A DNA stretch of 6,954 nt from an uncultured Haemophilus sp. (GTDB lineage: Bacteria; Pseudomonadota; Gammaproteobacteria; Enterobacterales; Pasteurellaceae): assembly GCA_959600045.1 (NCBI GenBank), contig CAUGKJ010000043.1:1-6954 (forward strand), given 5' to 3'. This document shows positions 1 to 5,400 of this stretch, piece after piece. The notes beneath the pieces were generated by a model. The model was not told the origin of the DNA. It worked only from the letters and a program-made list of their open reading frames with translations, and did not search any database. Numbering within the stretch: position 1 is the stretch's first letter; every line of letters starts with the position of its first letter. The position numbers and the translations under genes are program-made.

Positions 1-172
1 CAAAATCAGCATTTGCCTTGGCTTGGTGTTGCCAGTTTAGTTCACGTAATCTTTTGGCGATATCTAATAAATCCGCTTCTGCAATTTCGCCACGCCAATA
101 CCGCTCTTGAGCAAATTTAAGTTCACGTTTTGCGCCTACGCGCGGAAATCCTGCTAAATGAAATGTTGTCAT
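1..172 (-). CDS. metE: Cobalamin-independent methionine synthase, N-terminal fragment (MetE)
   Basis: Only the first 57 codons are in the window; the rest lies beyond the left edge. MetE transfers a methyl group from 5-methyltetrahydropteroyl-triglutamate to homocysteine, the last step of methionine synthesis, in the cytoplasm. The visible N-terminus [20 protein letters not shown] carries the GFPRVG-x-x-REL signature that opens MetE proteins, followed by a stretch like the family's QE-x-YW-x-G. The full protein is normally about 750-760 residues. The start is supported by AGAAGGA (179-185), six bases upstream of the ATG. A tandem MetJ operator lies 32 bases upstream of the ATG, so repression by MetJ with S-adenosylmethionine is expected. 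Identification is firm; nothing can be said about the catalytic domain. Confidence 0.93.
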   Translation of the reverse strand, partial: MTTFHLAGFPRVGAKRELKFAQERYWRGEIAEADLLDIAKRLRELNWQHQAKANADF

Positions 173-203
173 AATGAATCCTTCTATTGTTTTTGTTTGG
201 TTT

Positions 204-219
204 AGACGTCTAAACGTCT
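204..219 (-). promoter_or_regulatory. Tandem MetJ operator (two met boxes) upstream of metE
   Basis: AGACGTCT at 204-211 is a perfect match to the met box consensus. It abuts AAACGTCT at 212-219, a 7/8 match. MetJ dimers bind cooperatively to at least two contiguous 8-bp boxes, so this is the minimal operator. The flanking 8-mers (196-203 and 220-227) match poorly, so the array seems limited to two. It lies between a candidate -10 (TATATA, 225-230) and the metE start, where a bound repressor would block transcription. Confidence 0.88.
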
Positions 220-224
220 TTTCA

Positions 225-230
225 TATATA
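225..230 (-). promoter_or_regulatory. metE: Candidate -10 element of the metE promoter
   Basis: TATATA lies just upstream of the MetJ boxes on the minus strand. This would put the transcript start inside or beside the operator. No good -35 hexamer sits 16-18 bp upstream; TAATTA at 17 bp is the best and is weak. This is a tentative call that rests mainly on its position relative to the operator. Confidence 0.35.
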
Positions 231-304
231 GAATGCAATAGAATTTATAATTAGACAATCTCATAATTTTCAGGTTTTAAATGAATTAAATTAATAAATA
301 AAAG

Positions 305-313
305 ACCGCACTT
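305..313 (-). repeat. DNA uptake signal sequence (USS core)
   Basis: Reads AAGTGCGGT on the minus strand, an exact Haemophilus-type 9-base uptake core. It forms one arm of the terminator at 300-340. Confidence 0.9.
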
Positions 314-326
314 TAAGATTTCTAAA

Positions 327-335
327 AAGTGCGGT
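327..335 (+). repeat. DNA uptake signal sequence (USS core)
   Basis: Exact AAGTGCGGT on the plus strand. It is the inverted partner of the copy at 305-313, and together they make the terminator stem. Confidence 0.9.
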
Positions 336-360
336 CTTTTTTGTATGAGATTTTATGGTG

Positions 361-621
361 TTATAAAGCGGTGACGAAAGTAATTAAACCAAGTATGACA
401 CCAGGCGCATTTGCTAATGAAATAGGCAAATCGCGTTTTTCTTTTAGCAAGCCATAAGCCACCCATAAACTACAGTTAATCATCGTGGCAAAAGGTTGTA
501 ACCAACCACCTTTTTGACCTGATAAATTTAGACCAATTTGTTGCAAGTAAGACACATACATACAAACTGAAGTAAATGTTGCGACATAGCCTAAAATGGT
601 AATAAAACGTTGATTTGTCAT
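361..621 (-). CDS. SemiSWEET-type half transporter (MtN3/saliva, PQ-loop family)
   Basis: An 86-residue inner-membrane protein with three predicted helices (about 8-26, 43-60 and 68-86). This is the single triple-helix bundle of bacterial SemiSWEETs, which dimerise to make a sugar pathway. Recognisable parts are the helix-1 stretch MYVSYLQQI (21-29), the loop with GxxGGWLQP (35-43), NCSLWVAYGL (49-58) and NAPGVILGL (71-79). W53 and N71 match the positions that line the substrate pocket in studied members. The canonical Pro-Gln of helix 1 reads Gln-Gln here (Q27-Q28). The start is fixed by AGGAG (627-631), five bases before the ATG. The gene appears monocistronic, with a strong promoter at 690-718 and a terminator at 300-340. 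The substrate is unknown; a sugar is the family expectation. The family call is firm. Confidence 0.85.
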   Translation of the reverse strand: MTNQRFITILGYVATFTSVCMYVSYLQQIGLNLSGQKGGWLQPFATMINCSLWVAYGLLKEKRDLPISLANAPGVILGLITFVTAL

Positions 622-642
622 TTGCTCTCCTAAGTTTAACAG

Positions 643-664
643 AATAATCCGAAACTAGATTATT
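643..664 (-). other. Small hairpin in the SemiSWEET mRNA leader
   Basis: AATAATC (643-649) pairs perfectly with GATTATT (658-664) around an 8-base loop. It sits in the roughly 60-base untranslated leader, about a dozen bases upstream of the Shine-Dalgarno sequence. No U run follows, so it is not a terminator. It may stabilise the transcript or affect translation, but the stem is AT-rich and weak. Confidence 0.35.
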
Positions 665-689
665 AACTAAAAATTGATAATATGTGGAA

Positions 690-718
690 ATTATACAATA
701 TAATTAATTAAAAGTCAA
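690..718 (-). promoter_or_regulatory. Sigma70-type promoter of the SemiSWEET gene
   Basis: On the minus strand, -35 TTGACT (713-718) and a perfect -10 TATAAT (690-695) are separated by 17 bp. Transcription would start near 683, giving a leader of about 60 bases before the ATG at 621. This is one of the best promoter matches in the window. Confidence 0.8.
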
Positions 719-760
719 TAAATAATAAGATAGAGCAAAGATCATTTCATTTTAGTTAAG

Positions 761-778
761 AATAAAATGCATTTTATT
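761..778. promoter_or_regulatory. Perfect 18-bp palindrome, possible operator
   Basis: AATAAAATGCATTTTATT is its own reverse complement with no spacer. It lies about 43 bp upstream of the -35 of the SemiSWEET promoter and downstream of the mop terminator, in otherwise empty sequence. A dyad this symmetrical with no stem-loop spacing fits a dimeric regulator better than an RNA hairpin. I do not recognise it as the site of a named regulator. AT-rich DNA yields palindromes by chance, so confidence is low. Confidence 0.3.
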
Positions 779-817
779 AGAAGGGGAATAAAGAGATTAG
801 AGAGAAAAAAGACAAAA

Positions 818-846
818 AAATAACCGCACTTTAAAGCACGGTTATT
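818..846 (-). terminator. mop: Rho-independent terminator of mop
   Basis: An 8-bp outer stem pairs 819-826 with 839-846. An inner palindrome CTTTAAAG (829-836) lies within. On the minus strand it is followed directly by a T run from the A tract at 814-820. It lies 25 bases after the mop stop codon and includes one uptake signal. Confidence 0.82.
823..831 (-). repeat. DNA uptake signal sequence (USS core)
   Basis: Exact AAGTGCGGT on the minus strand, followed by TA and a T tract that matches the extended AT-rich part of the Haemophilus uptake consensus. It is part of the mop terminator. Confidence 0.9.
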
Positions 847-871
847 GAGAATTCTGAACAGTCTGTTGAGA

Positions 872-1081
872 TTATTCAACACCAACCATTACAGAAGTTG
901 CTTTAATAATCGCATATGCTTCTTTACCAACTGCTAAACCTAATTCTTTTACTGCATCGATAGAGATGGTAGAAGAAATGACATTACCGTTACCGATATC
1001 AATGTGTACGATTGCGTTCACAGAACCAGTTTCGATTGATTTTACAGTACCTTTAAGTTGGTTTCTTGCACTAATTTTCAT
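872..1081 (-). CDS. mop: Molbindin, cytoplasmic molybdate/tungstate-binding protein
   Basis: A 69-residue single-domain Mop (TOBE-like) protein. Such molbindins assemble into hexamers that bind several molybdate or tungstate ions and are thought to store or buffer the metal before cofactor synthesis. The chain starts MKISARNQLKGTVKSIETGS and holds the conserved SARNQLKG, SVNAIVHIDIG and EVGKEAYAIIKATSVMVG-type segments across its length. An in-frame ATG at 1120 would add 13 residues. I prefer 1081 because it has AAGGAA seven bases upstream, gives the usual molbindin length and starts the conserved motif. The gene follows molA by 70 bp, has its own -10/-35 in that gap, and ends in a strong terminator. 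Read-through from the molBCA operon is also possible, as no terminator lies between. Confidence 0.92.
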   Translation of the reverse strand: MKISARNQLKGTVKSIETGSVNAIVHIDIGNGNVISSTISIDAVKELGLAVGKEAYAIIKATSVMVGVE

Positions 1082-1120
1082 CAAGTATTTCCTTATGTTT
1101 GAGTTAAAAAAAGAGTGCAC

Positions 1121-1149
1121 ATTATAACGATAAATGCTTCAAATGAAAA
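1121..1149 (-). promoter_or_regulatory. mop: Promoter of mop
   Basis: On the minus strand, a perfect -10 TATAAT (1121-1126) lies 17 bp from -35 TTTTCA (1144-1149, 4/6 match). Transcription would begin near 1114, about 33 bases before the mop ATG. The -10 is embedded in ATCGTTATAATG, which resembles a ModE half-site (CGTTATA), but no second half is clear. This lets mop be transcribed independently of molBCA. Confidence 0.6.
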
Positions 1150-1151
1150 TA

Positions 1152-2186
1152 CTACTTAAGAGGTGCTAAGCCTTTCAAGATTTGCTCGGCATTTTCTTTG
1201 CTTAACGTGTAACCGTAATATTTTTTATAGAAGGCTTGCGTTTTTTCGACCATGTTTAAATCTTTAAATTGTTCAGGGTGGAAGAGCTGAGCAGCCCAAA
1301 GAATTTGTAAGGCTTCTTCTGCACTGTAGCGATCCCATGGGAACGTGCCGGTTGGATTGGCATAAATACGATTATTTTTAACCGCACTTATTGATTGCCA
1401 TGCTGGATCAGCTTTAATTTTTTCGATTGCTGCTTGCGCTTTATTGCCGCTGCTGCCAATGATGATGACATCTGGATTTGCTTGTAAAATAGCTTCCATG
1501 GTGACACTCACCATATTGGCTTCATCCGGTAATACGCTTTTACCGCCGGCTAATTTAATCCATTCGCCGATCATGGATTTTCCACCGTCAATCATCAATA
1601 AGTCAGAGCCTTTAGTGATATGTAACACCGTAGGGCGCGCTTCATCTTTGAGACCTTTAAGACGATTTTCCACAAATTGAATATTGTCTTCTAATTCTTT
1701 GATATAGCTTTCTGCAATTTCAGGCGCTTTATCACCTAAAACTTCAGCGGTAATCCGTACAGTTTTCTTCAAACCATCAAAATCTTGGAAGCTCACACGT
1801 ACGCCTTTTAAGCCAGCTTGTTCCACCTCGGTTAACATGGATTTTTTCGAGAGCAACACTGCATCTGGTTTATGACTTAACAGTTCTTCAGTTTGAATGG
1901 TTTCACCATTGGTTAATACTGGTACGTTTTTGATATTTGGATACACTTCGCTATACCAAGGATTGGTCGCGATAGATGTGGTCGTGCCAACCAGTTTATT
2001 GGCACCGCCTAATAGTAAGACAATTTGGTTATTGGCATGCCAAAGATCAGCAACGCGTTGAACGTTGTCTGGTAATTCAATTTTATTACCTTCAACATCA
2101 GTTACGATTTTTGCTTGTAACGGCAGCGCAAAACAAGCGGCAAGAGAGAGGGCGATTAGGCCTTTTTTTAAAGAGTTTTTCAACAT
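1152..2186 (-). CDS. molA: Periplasmic molybdate/tungstate-binding protein (MolA type)
   Basis: A 344-residue substrate-binding protein of the BtuF/FhuD-like class III fold, which captures substrate in the periplasm for the MolB/MolC importer. The signal peptide has Lys3, Lys7, Lys8, a hydrophobic core (9-23) and a likely cut after LQA (25). The first lobe begins KIVTDVEGNKIELP and contains RVADLWHANNQIVLLLGG (44-61). TEELLSHKPDAVLLS follows near residue 100, a long helix near 165-190 links the lobes, and the second lobe includes ILQANPDVIIIG. Iron-siderophore and B12 binding proteins share the fold, so substrate is inferred. The WHANNQ region, the order with molB and molC, and adjacent mop all point to molybdate/tungstate. 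AGAAGGA precedes the ATG. It lies 21 bp after molC. An uptake signal falls inside the coding sequence. Confidence 0.82.
   Translation of the reverse strand: MLKNSLKKGLIALSLAACFALPLQAKIVTDVEGNKIELPDNVQRVADLWHANNQIVLLLGGANKLVGTTTSIATNPWYSEVYPNIKNVPVLTNGETIQTEELLSHKPDAVLLSKKSMLTEVEQAGLKGVRVSFQDFDGLKKTVRITAEVLGDKAPEIAESYIKELEDNIQFVENRLKGLKDEARPTVLHITKGSDLLMIDGGKSMIGEWIKLAGGKSVLPDEANMVSVTMEAILQANPDVIIIGSSGNKAQAAIEKIKADPAWQSISAVKNNRIYANPTGTFPWDRYSAEEALQILWAAQLFHPEQFKDLNMVEKTQAFYKKYYGYTLSKENAEQILKGLAPLK
1381..1389 (-). repeat. DNA uptake signal sequence (USS core) inside molA
   Basis: Exact AAGTGCGGT on the minus strand, followed by an AT-rich extension (T, A, AAAATA) like the extended consensus. 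It lies inside the molA coding sequence and encodes part of the SAVKNNRIY region. Confidence 0.9.
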
Positions 2187-2207
2187 ATGAATTTCCTTCT
2201 AGTGGGG

Positions 2208-2996
2208 TTATAAATGGGTAATCGCACAAATTTGTCGTTGTAGTGCAGGCACATCTACTAAACGCAAATCTGTTTGATAAAGCGCTTTTAAGTTAGCTTC
2301 GGTAATGATTTCTGGTGCTGAACCTGTTTGTAATTTGCCGTGTTCGTTTAAGATGCTCACGCGGCTGTTGGGTAGTGCGCTATGCAATAACATCGGATGA
2401 TCGGGATTATGTGTTGTCATCACAATGGTAAAGCCTTGCAAGGAAAGCTCTTTTATTAGGCTTAAGGTTTTAAACACATTGCCGTAATCTAATGCCGAAG
2501 TAGGTTCATCAAATAAAATCAGTTGTGGTTGTTGCACCAAAATACGCGCAAGATTAACCAGTTGCTTTTCACCACCGCTCATTTGCATATAAATTCGGTC
2601 TGCAAAATGATTGATGCCAAGTTTATTTAAAGCCTCATCAACTAATGTAAAATCAGTTTCACTTGGCTTATCAAAAACACCTAAATGCGCAGCACGACCG
2701 AGTACCACATAATCACGCACGCGATATTGATAGGTTTGTGGACTGTGTTGCGAGACATAAGCAATTTTTTGAGCAATTTGCTTGCTGCTCATTTCGCTTA
2801 GTTTGCAATTATCCAGCAAAATCTGACCGCTCTTTGGTTTCAAAAGCCCCGCGATACAGTTTAATAACGTTGATTTACCACGACCATTAGCGCCAAGAAT
2901 AGTCAGCAATTCGCCTTTTTGTAAGGTTAAATCAATGCCATTGAGTAACGAATGTTCAACGTTGTGCCAGTAATACAGATTGTCAATTTTCAGCAT
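2208..2996 (-). CDS. molC: ABC transporter ATPase of the molybdate/tungstate importer
   Basis: A 262-residue ATP-binding subunit that works as a dimer on the cytoplasmic face of MolB to power import. All ABC motifs are intact: Walker A GANGRGKST (35-43), Q-loop Q83, signature MSGGE (139-143, in place of LSGGQ), Walker B LILFDEP (159-165 with D163 and catalytic E164), D-loop SALD (167-170) and switch His196. The closest families are FecE/BtuD/FhuC partners of FecCD-type permeases. The start codon overlaps the molB stop by one base (TAATG), a sign of translational coupling. A GGTGG-type ribosome site lies in the end of molB. The substrate is inferred from molA and mop, so an iron-complex role cannot be excluded from this subunit alone. 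Confidence 0.85.
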   Translation of the reverse strand: MLKIDNLYYWHNVEHSLLNGIDLTLQKGELLTILGANGRGKSTLLNCIAGLLKPKSGQILLDNCKLSEMSSKQIAQKIAYVSQHSPQTYQYRVRDYVVLGRAAHLGVFDKPSETDFTLVDEALNKLGINHFADRIYMQMSGGEKQLVNLARILVQQPQLILFDEPTSALDYGNVFKTLSLIKELSLQGFTIVMTTHNPDHPMLLHSALPNSRVSILNEHGKLQTGSAPEIITEANLKALYQTDLRLVDVPALQRQICAITHL

Positions 2997-3982
2997 TAGT
3001 CCACCACCTTTTGTTTAATCAGAACCCAAGCAAAGAATGGCGCACCAATAAAGCCGGTGAGAATGCCGAGCGGAATTTCTTGAATGTATAAATTGCGGGC
3101 GAGAGTATCGATTACGAGCAAAAAAATCGCGCCGATAAGTCCGGCTAGCGGTAAGCTTTTGACATTGTTATCACCAATAAAAAGACGCGATAAATGCGGA
3201 ATCACTAAACCAAGCCAACCAATTGTCCCGCTTAAGCAAACCGATGAAGCCGTCAGCAACGTGGCACAAACCACCATTAAACCTCTCTCTAATCGAATAT
3301 TTGCCCCAATTAATTTCGCCTCTCGATCGCCCAAGGAAAGTACGTTAATGCGCCAACGCATTAAAAATAAGCCAAGAGTAGTGAGCAAAATGATAGGAAA
3401 AAGGATAAGCAAGTTGTCGTAGTTAGATTTGGTTAGGCTACCTAATTGCCAATACACAATATCAGCCAACTGGGTTTCGGGATCGGCGAGATATTTCAAT
3501 AGGCCTAATGTTGCCATCATAAAGCCCGAAACGATAATGCCGGAAAGCACTAAAACAATGGTGGAGTCACGTTGAATTAAACGCGGTAAATTCATGGTGA
3601 GCAAGACGGCAATTAAACCACCGACAAAGGCAAAGGCTTGAATGCCCAGCATCCCTGAACCGATTAAAATCGCCAATGCCGCACCAACACAAGCGCCATT
3701 AGATACCCCTAAAATATCAGGTGAAACCAAAGGATTGCGGAAAATACCTTGATATACAACACCCGCAATAGCCAATGAAGCACCGACAAGTATGGCAGCA
3801 ATCACACGAGGCAAACGAAGATTAAAAATAATGTTGTTTTGCACATCATTGACATTATTGCCGATAAGACTTTGTAAAACATTCTCAAGCGGAATCGCAA
3901 AGCGCCCCCAAGAGAGCGAACATAAAATGAGTCCAATAAGTAGGCAAAATAAAAGGGGAAAGGTAAGGGAAGATTTGTTCAT
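2996..3982 (-). CDS. molB: FecCD/BtuC-type permease of the molybdate/tungstate importer
   Basis: A 328-residue inner-membrane permease of the type II importer class, expected to have ten helices and to dimerise as the channel. Family hallmarks are LRLPRV (55-60), GASLAIAGVVYQ (67-78) and RNPLVSPDILGVSNGA (82-97). The cytoplasmic SLGDREAKLIGAN segment in the second half is the coupling region that meets the ATPase, and the conserved IGWLGLVIPHLSR follows. It is first in the operon molB-molC-molA. The Shine-Dalgarno before the ATG at 3982 is weak (TAAG), but no better in-frame start exists and the N-terminus forms a normal first helix. Transcription probably starts near 4001 from a promoter overlapping ModE-like repeats. 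H. influenzae MolB (HI1471) is the known relative; substrate assignment is by context. Confidence 0.84.
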   Translation of the reverse strand: MNKSSLTFPLLFCLLIGLILCSLSWGRFAIPLENVLQSLIGNNVNDVQNNIIFNLRLPRVIAAILVGASLAIAGVVYQGIFRNPLVSPDILGVSNGACVGAALAILIGSGMLGIQAFAFVGGLIAVLLTMNLPRLIQRDSTIVLVLSGIIVSGFMMATLGLLKYLADPETQLADIVYWQLGSLTKSNYDNLLILFPIILLTTLGLFLMRWRINVLSLGDREAKLIGANIRLERGLMVVCATLLTASSVCLSGTIGWLGLVIPHLSRLFIGDNNVKSLPLAGLIGAIFLLVIDTLARNLYIQEIPLGILTGFIGAPFFAWVLIKQKVVD

Positions 3983-4007
3983 ATACTTAAAATTCGTTGT
4001 TTTTATA

Positions 4008-4036
4008 AGTATATAGCGATTGTATTTTTTTGTATA
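4008..4036 (-). promoter_or_regulatory. Promoter of the molBCA operon
   Basis: On the minus strand, -35 TATACA (4031-4036, 4/6) and -10 TATACT (4008-4013, 5/6) are 17 bp apart, predicting a start near 4001 and a short leader of about 20 bases. Each hexamer lies at the edge of one copy of the 11-bp repeat described separately, so any protein bound to the repeats would contact the promoter directly. Confidence 0.5.
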
Positions 4037-4042
4037 TAGCGA
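4009..4042 (-). repeat. 11-bp direct repeat in the molB promoter, ModE-like half-sites
   Basis: GTATATAGCGA occurs at 4009-4019 and again at 4032-4042, 23 bp start to start. On the minus strand each reads TCGCTATATAC, similar to the CGYTATAT half-sites of ModE, the molybdate-responsive repressor. The promoter-proximal copy also has a degenerate inverted partner, CGTTG (3994-3998), giving a 24-base CG-to-CG dyad. Repression of a molybdate importer by ModE is well known. The match here is by eye and the second half-sites are poor. Confidence 0.45.
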
Positions 4043-4058
4043 AATTTGAGTAAAAAAA

Positions 4059-4082
4059 TAACCGCACTTTATCGCGCGGTTA
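4059..4082 (-). terminator. tusE: Rho-independent terminator after tusE
   Basis: TAACCGC (4059-4065) pairs with GCGGTTA (4076-4082) around a 10-base loop, followed on the minus strand by seven U from the A tract at 4052-4058. It starts eight bases after the tusE stop codon and separates ttcA-tusE from the molBCA promoter just downstream. One arm includes an uptake signal. Confidence 0.85.
4061..4069 (-). repeat. DNA uptake signal sequence (USS core)
   Basis: Exact AAGTGCGGT on the minus strand with the expected TA plus T-tract extension. It is part of the tusE terminator. Confidence 0.9.
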
Positions 4083-4089
4083 CATTATT

Positions 4090-4419
4090 CTATAAGCATT
4101 TAGCTGGTTTTGGCAGACCTGCCAGTTTGGTTGCTTGCTTAGCTGGTCCGTCAGGGAAGAGTCGTTGCAAATAGCGGCTATTACCTTTATCGGCACCTAA
4201 TTTTTCTGACATGGCTTTTACCAGCATTCTAATCGCAGGGGAGGTGTTATATTCTTGATAGAAACCACGCACAAAATGAATCACTTCCCAGTGAGCGTCG
4301 GTCAGTTCCACACCTTCTAGCTGAGCGATGTGTTTTGCCACCTCCTCATTCCAATCAGCAATATTAAGTAAATAGCCAGAGGCATCGGTTTCGATTTGTT
4401 TTCCTTGTACGGTAATCAT
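4090..4419 (-). CDS. tusE: Sulfur-relay protein TusE (DsrC/TusE family)
   Basis: A 109-residue cytoplasmic DsrC-family protein. In the known pathway TusE takes persulfide sulfur from TusBCD and passes it to MnmA for 2-thiolation of uridine 34 in Lys, Glu and Gln tRNAs. The penultimate Cys108 in the C-terminal arm (GLPKPAKCL) is the sulfur carrier; the second arm cysteine of dissimilatory DsrC is absent, as expected for TusE. Other family parts are [19 protein letters not shown] (22-40) and [24 protein letters not shown]. The length is typical. The ATG is one base beyond the ttcA stop, so the two are probably co-transcribed and translationally coupled. A moderate ribosome site (AAGAAG) sits in the end of ttcA. 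No tusBCD or mnmA is in the window. Confidence 0.9.
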   Translation of the reverse strand: MITVQGKQIETDASGYLLNIADWNEEVAKHIAQLEGVELTDAHWEVIHFVRGFYQEYNTSPAIRMLVKAMSEKLGADKGNSRYLQRLFPDGPAKQATKLAGLPKPAKCL

Positions 4420-4420
4420 A

Positions 4421-5350
4421 TTAATTCACTTCTTTAAAGCTGATCATTTCGTTATCGGAGTAGTCAGACGCATCTTCATCATCAAATTTCATTGGTTCGA
4501 TGCGTTCTTCATCAAATGCGGTATCCCCTTCAATGCCATCAAGTGATTGGCCATGTTTAATGCCTTTGAAATCGAAGAGTTTAGGGTCACATAAGTGTGA
4601 CAACGTAATGTTTTGCATGGCGCTAAACATGGTTTCTAAGCGTCCAGGATATTGACGGTCCCAAGTATTCAGCATTTCTTTAACTACTTGACGTTGTAAA
4701 TTAGGTTGAGAACCACACAAATTACAAGGAATAATTGGGAATTCTTTGGCTACGGCATATTTTTCAATATCTTTTTCTTTACAATAAGCCAATGGACGAA
4801 TCACGATTTGCTTGCCGTCATCTGAAATTAATTTCGGTGGCATCGATTTTAATTTTCCACCGTAGAACATATTCAGAAACAGGGTAGCCAGCATATCATC
4901 ACGATGGTGACCTAGTGCAATTTTTGTTGCTCCAAGTTCGGTTGCTGTACGGTATAAAATACCACGGCGTAGGCGAGAGCAAAGAGAGCACGTTGTTTTA
5001 CCTTCTGGGATTTTCTCTTTTACGATACCATAAGTATTTTCTTCAACGATTTTATAATCCACACCGATACTTTGCAGATATTCAGGTAAAACATGCTCAG
5101 GAAAACCTGGCTGCTTTTGGTCTAAATTAACTGCAACGATATCAAATTTAATCGGTGCGCTTTGTTGTAAATTCAACAAAATATCGAGAAGCGTATAGCT
5201 GTCTTTACCACCAGAAAGACAAACCATCACTTTATCGCCATCTTCAATCATACCGAAATCAGCAATTGCATTGCCAACATTACGGCGAAGACGTTTTTGC
5301 AATTTATTGAAATTATAAGTCTGTTTTTTATCTTGGTTTTGTTCTGTCAT
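4421..5350 (-). CDS. ttcA: tRNA 2-thiocytidine(32) synthetase TtcA
   Basis: A 309-residue cytoplasmic enzyme that replaces the 2-oxygen of cytidine 32 with sulfur in certain Arg and Ser tRNAs, using ATP and an iron-sulfur cluster. The PP-loop SGGKDS (46-51) binds ATP. Cys121 and Cys124 (CSLC) plus Cys209 or Cys212 (PCNLC) are the expected cluster ligands. GHHRDD (147-152) is also characteristic. The length is close to E. coli TtcA, about 311. The C-terminal tail is strongly acidic (near 278-305) and probably flexible. The Shine-Dalgarno is weak (TAAAG). It leads a two-gene unit with tusE. A hairpin with a U-rich tail lies about 25 bases before the start, so leader attenuation is possible. The tRNA-Leu in this window has U32 and is not expected to be a substrate. 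Confidence 0.95.
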   Translation of the reverse strand: MTEQNQDKKQTYNFNKLQKRLRRNVGNAIADFGMIEDGDKVMVCLSGGKDSYTLLDILLNLQQSAPIKFDIVAVNLDQKQPGFPEHVLPEYLQSIGVDYKIVEENTYGIVKEKIPEGKTTCSLCSRLRRGILYRTATELGATKIALGHHRDDMLATLFLNMFYGGKLKSMPPKLISDDGKQIVIRPLAYCKEKDIEKYAVAKEFPIIPCNLCGSQPNLQRQVVKEMLNTWDRQYPGRLETMFSAMQNITLSHLCDPKLFDFKGIKHGQSLDGIEGDTAFDEERIEPMKFDDEDASDYSDNEMISFKEVN

Positions 5351-5374
5351 ATTAATTACTTTAGCTAATAAAGA

Positions 5375-5400
5375 AAGCCCTGAATTAACTTTCAGAGCTT
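5375..5400 (-). terminator. Terminator-like hairpin in the ttcA leader (possible attenuator)
   Basis: On the minus strand AAGCTCTGAA (5400-5391) pairs with TTCAGGGCTT (5384-5375) around a 6-base loop, with one internal mismatch. It is followed by the U-rich TTCTTTATT. No minus-strand gene lies directly upstream within about 900 bases, so it is not an obvious gene-end terminator. It sits about 25 bases before the ttcA ATG. Confidence 0.4.

Larger units (their letters stand above)
300..340 (-). terminator. Rho-independent terminator of the SemiSWEET gene, built from paired uptake signals
   Basis: A perfect 15-bp stem pairs 300-314 with 326-340 around an 11-base loop. Each arm contains one 9-base DNA uptake signal, in opposite orientation. 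On the minus strand the stem ends in a run of U and continues AU-rich, 20 bases after the stop codon at 361. The plus strand also has a T run (337-342), so the structure could work in both directions, though no plus-strand gene approaches it here. Confidence 0.9.

Noticed and set aside
761..778. Fur, PurR or ArgR operator
   Set aside because: The palindrome does not match the consensus of any of these regulators, so no name was given.
1082..1120. Longer mop start at 1120 adding 13 residues
   Set aside because: It lacks a good ribosome site, would overlap the likely transcript start near 1114, and makes the protein longer than normal molbindins. The ATG at 1081 has AAGGAA and starts the conserved motif.
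1444..1680. Plus-strand ORF opposite molA
   Set aside because: It is antisense to a well-supported gene, has no ribosome site and no recognisable protein character. Similar plus-strand frames over molA, molC, molB and ttcA were dropped for the same reason.
2208..3982. Iron-siderophore or cobalamin importer
   Set aside because: The permease and ATPase families also serve those substrates, but the adjacent molbindin gene and MolA-like binding protein favour molybdate/tungstate. It remains the main alternative.
4514..4522. AAATGCGGT in ttcA as an uptake signal
   Set aside because: It has a mismatch in the core (T for the usual G-T order at the centre), so it was not counted.
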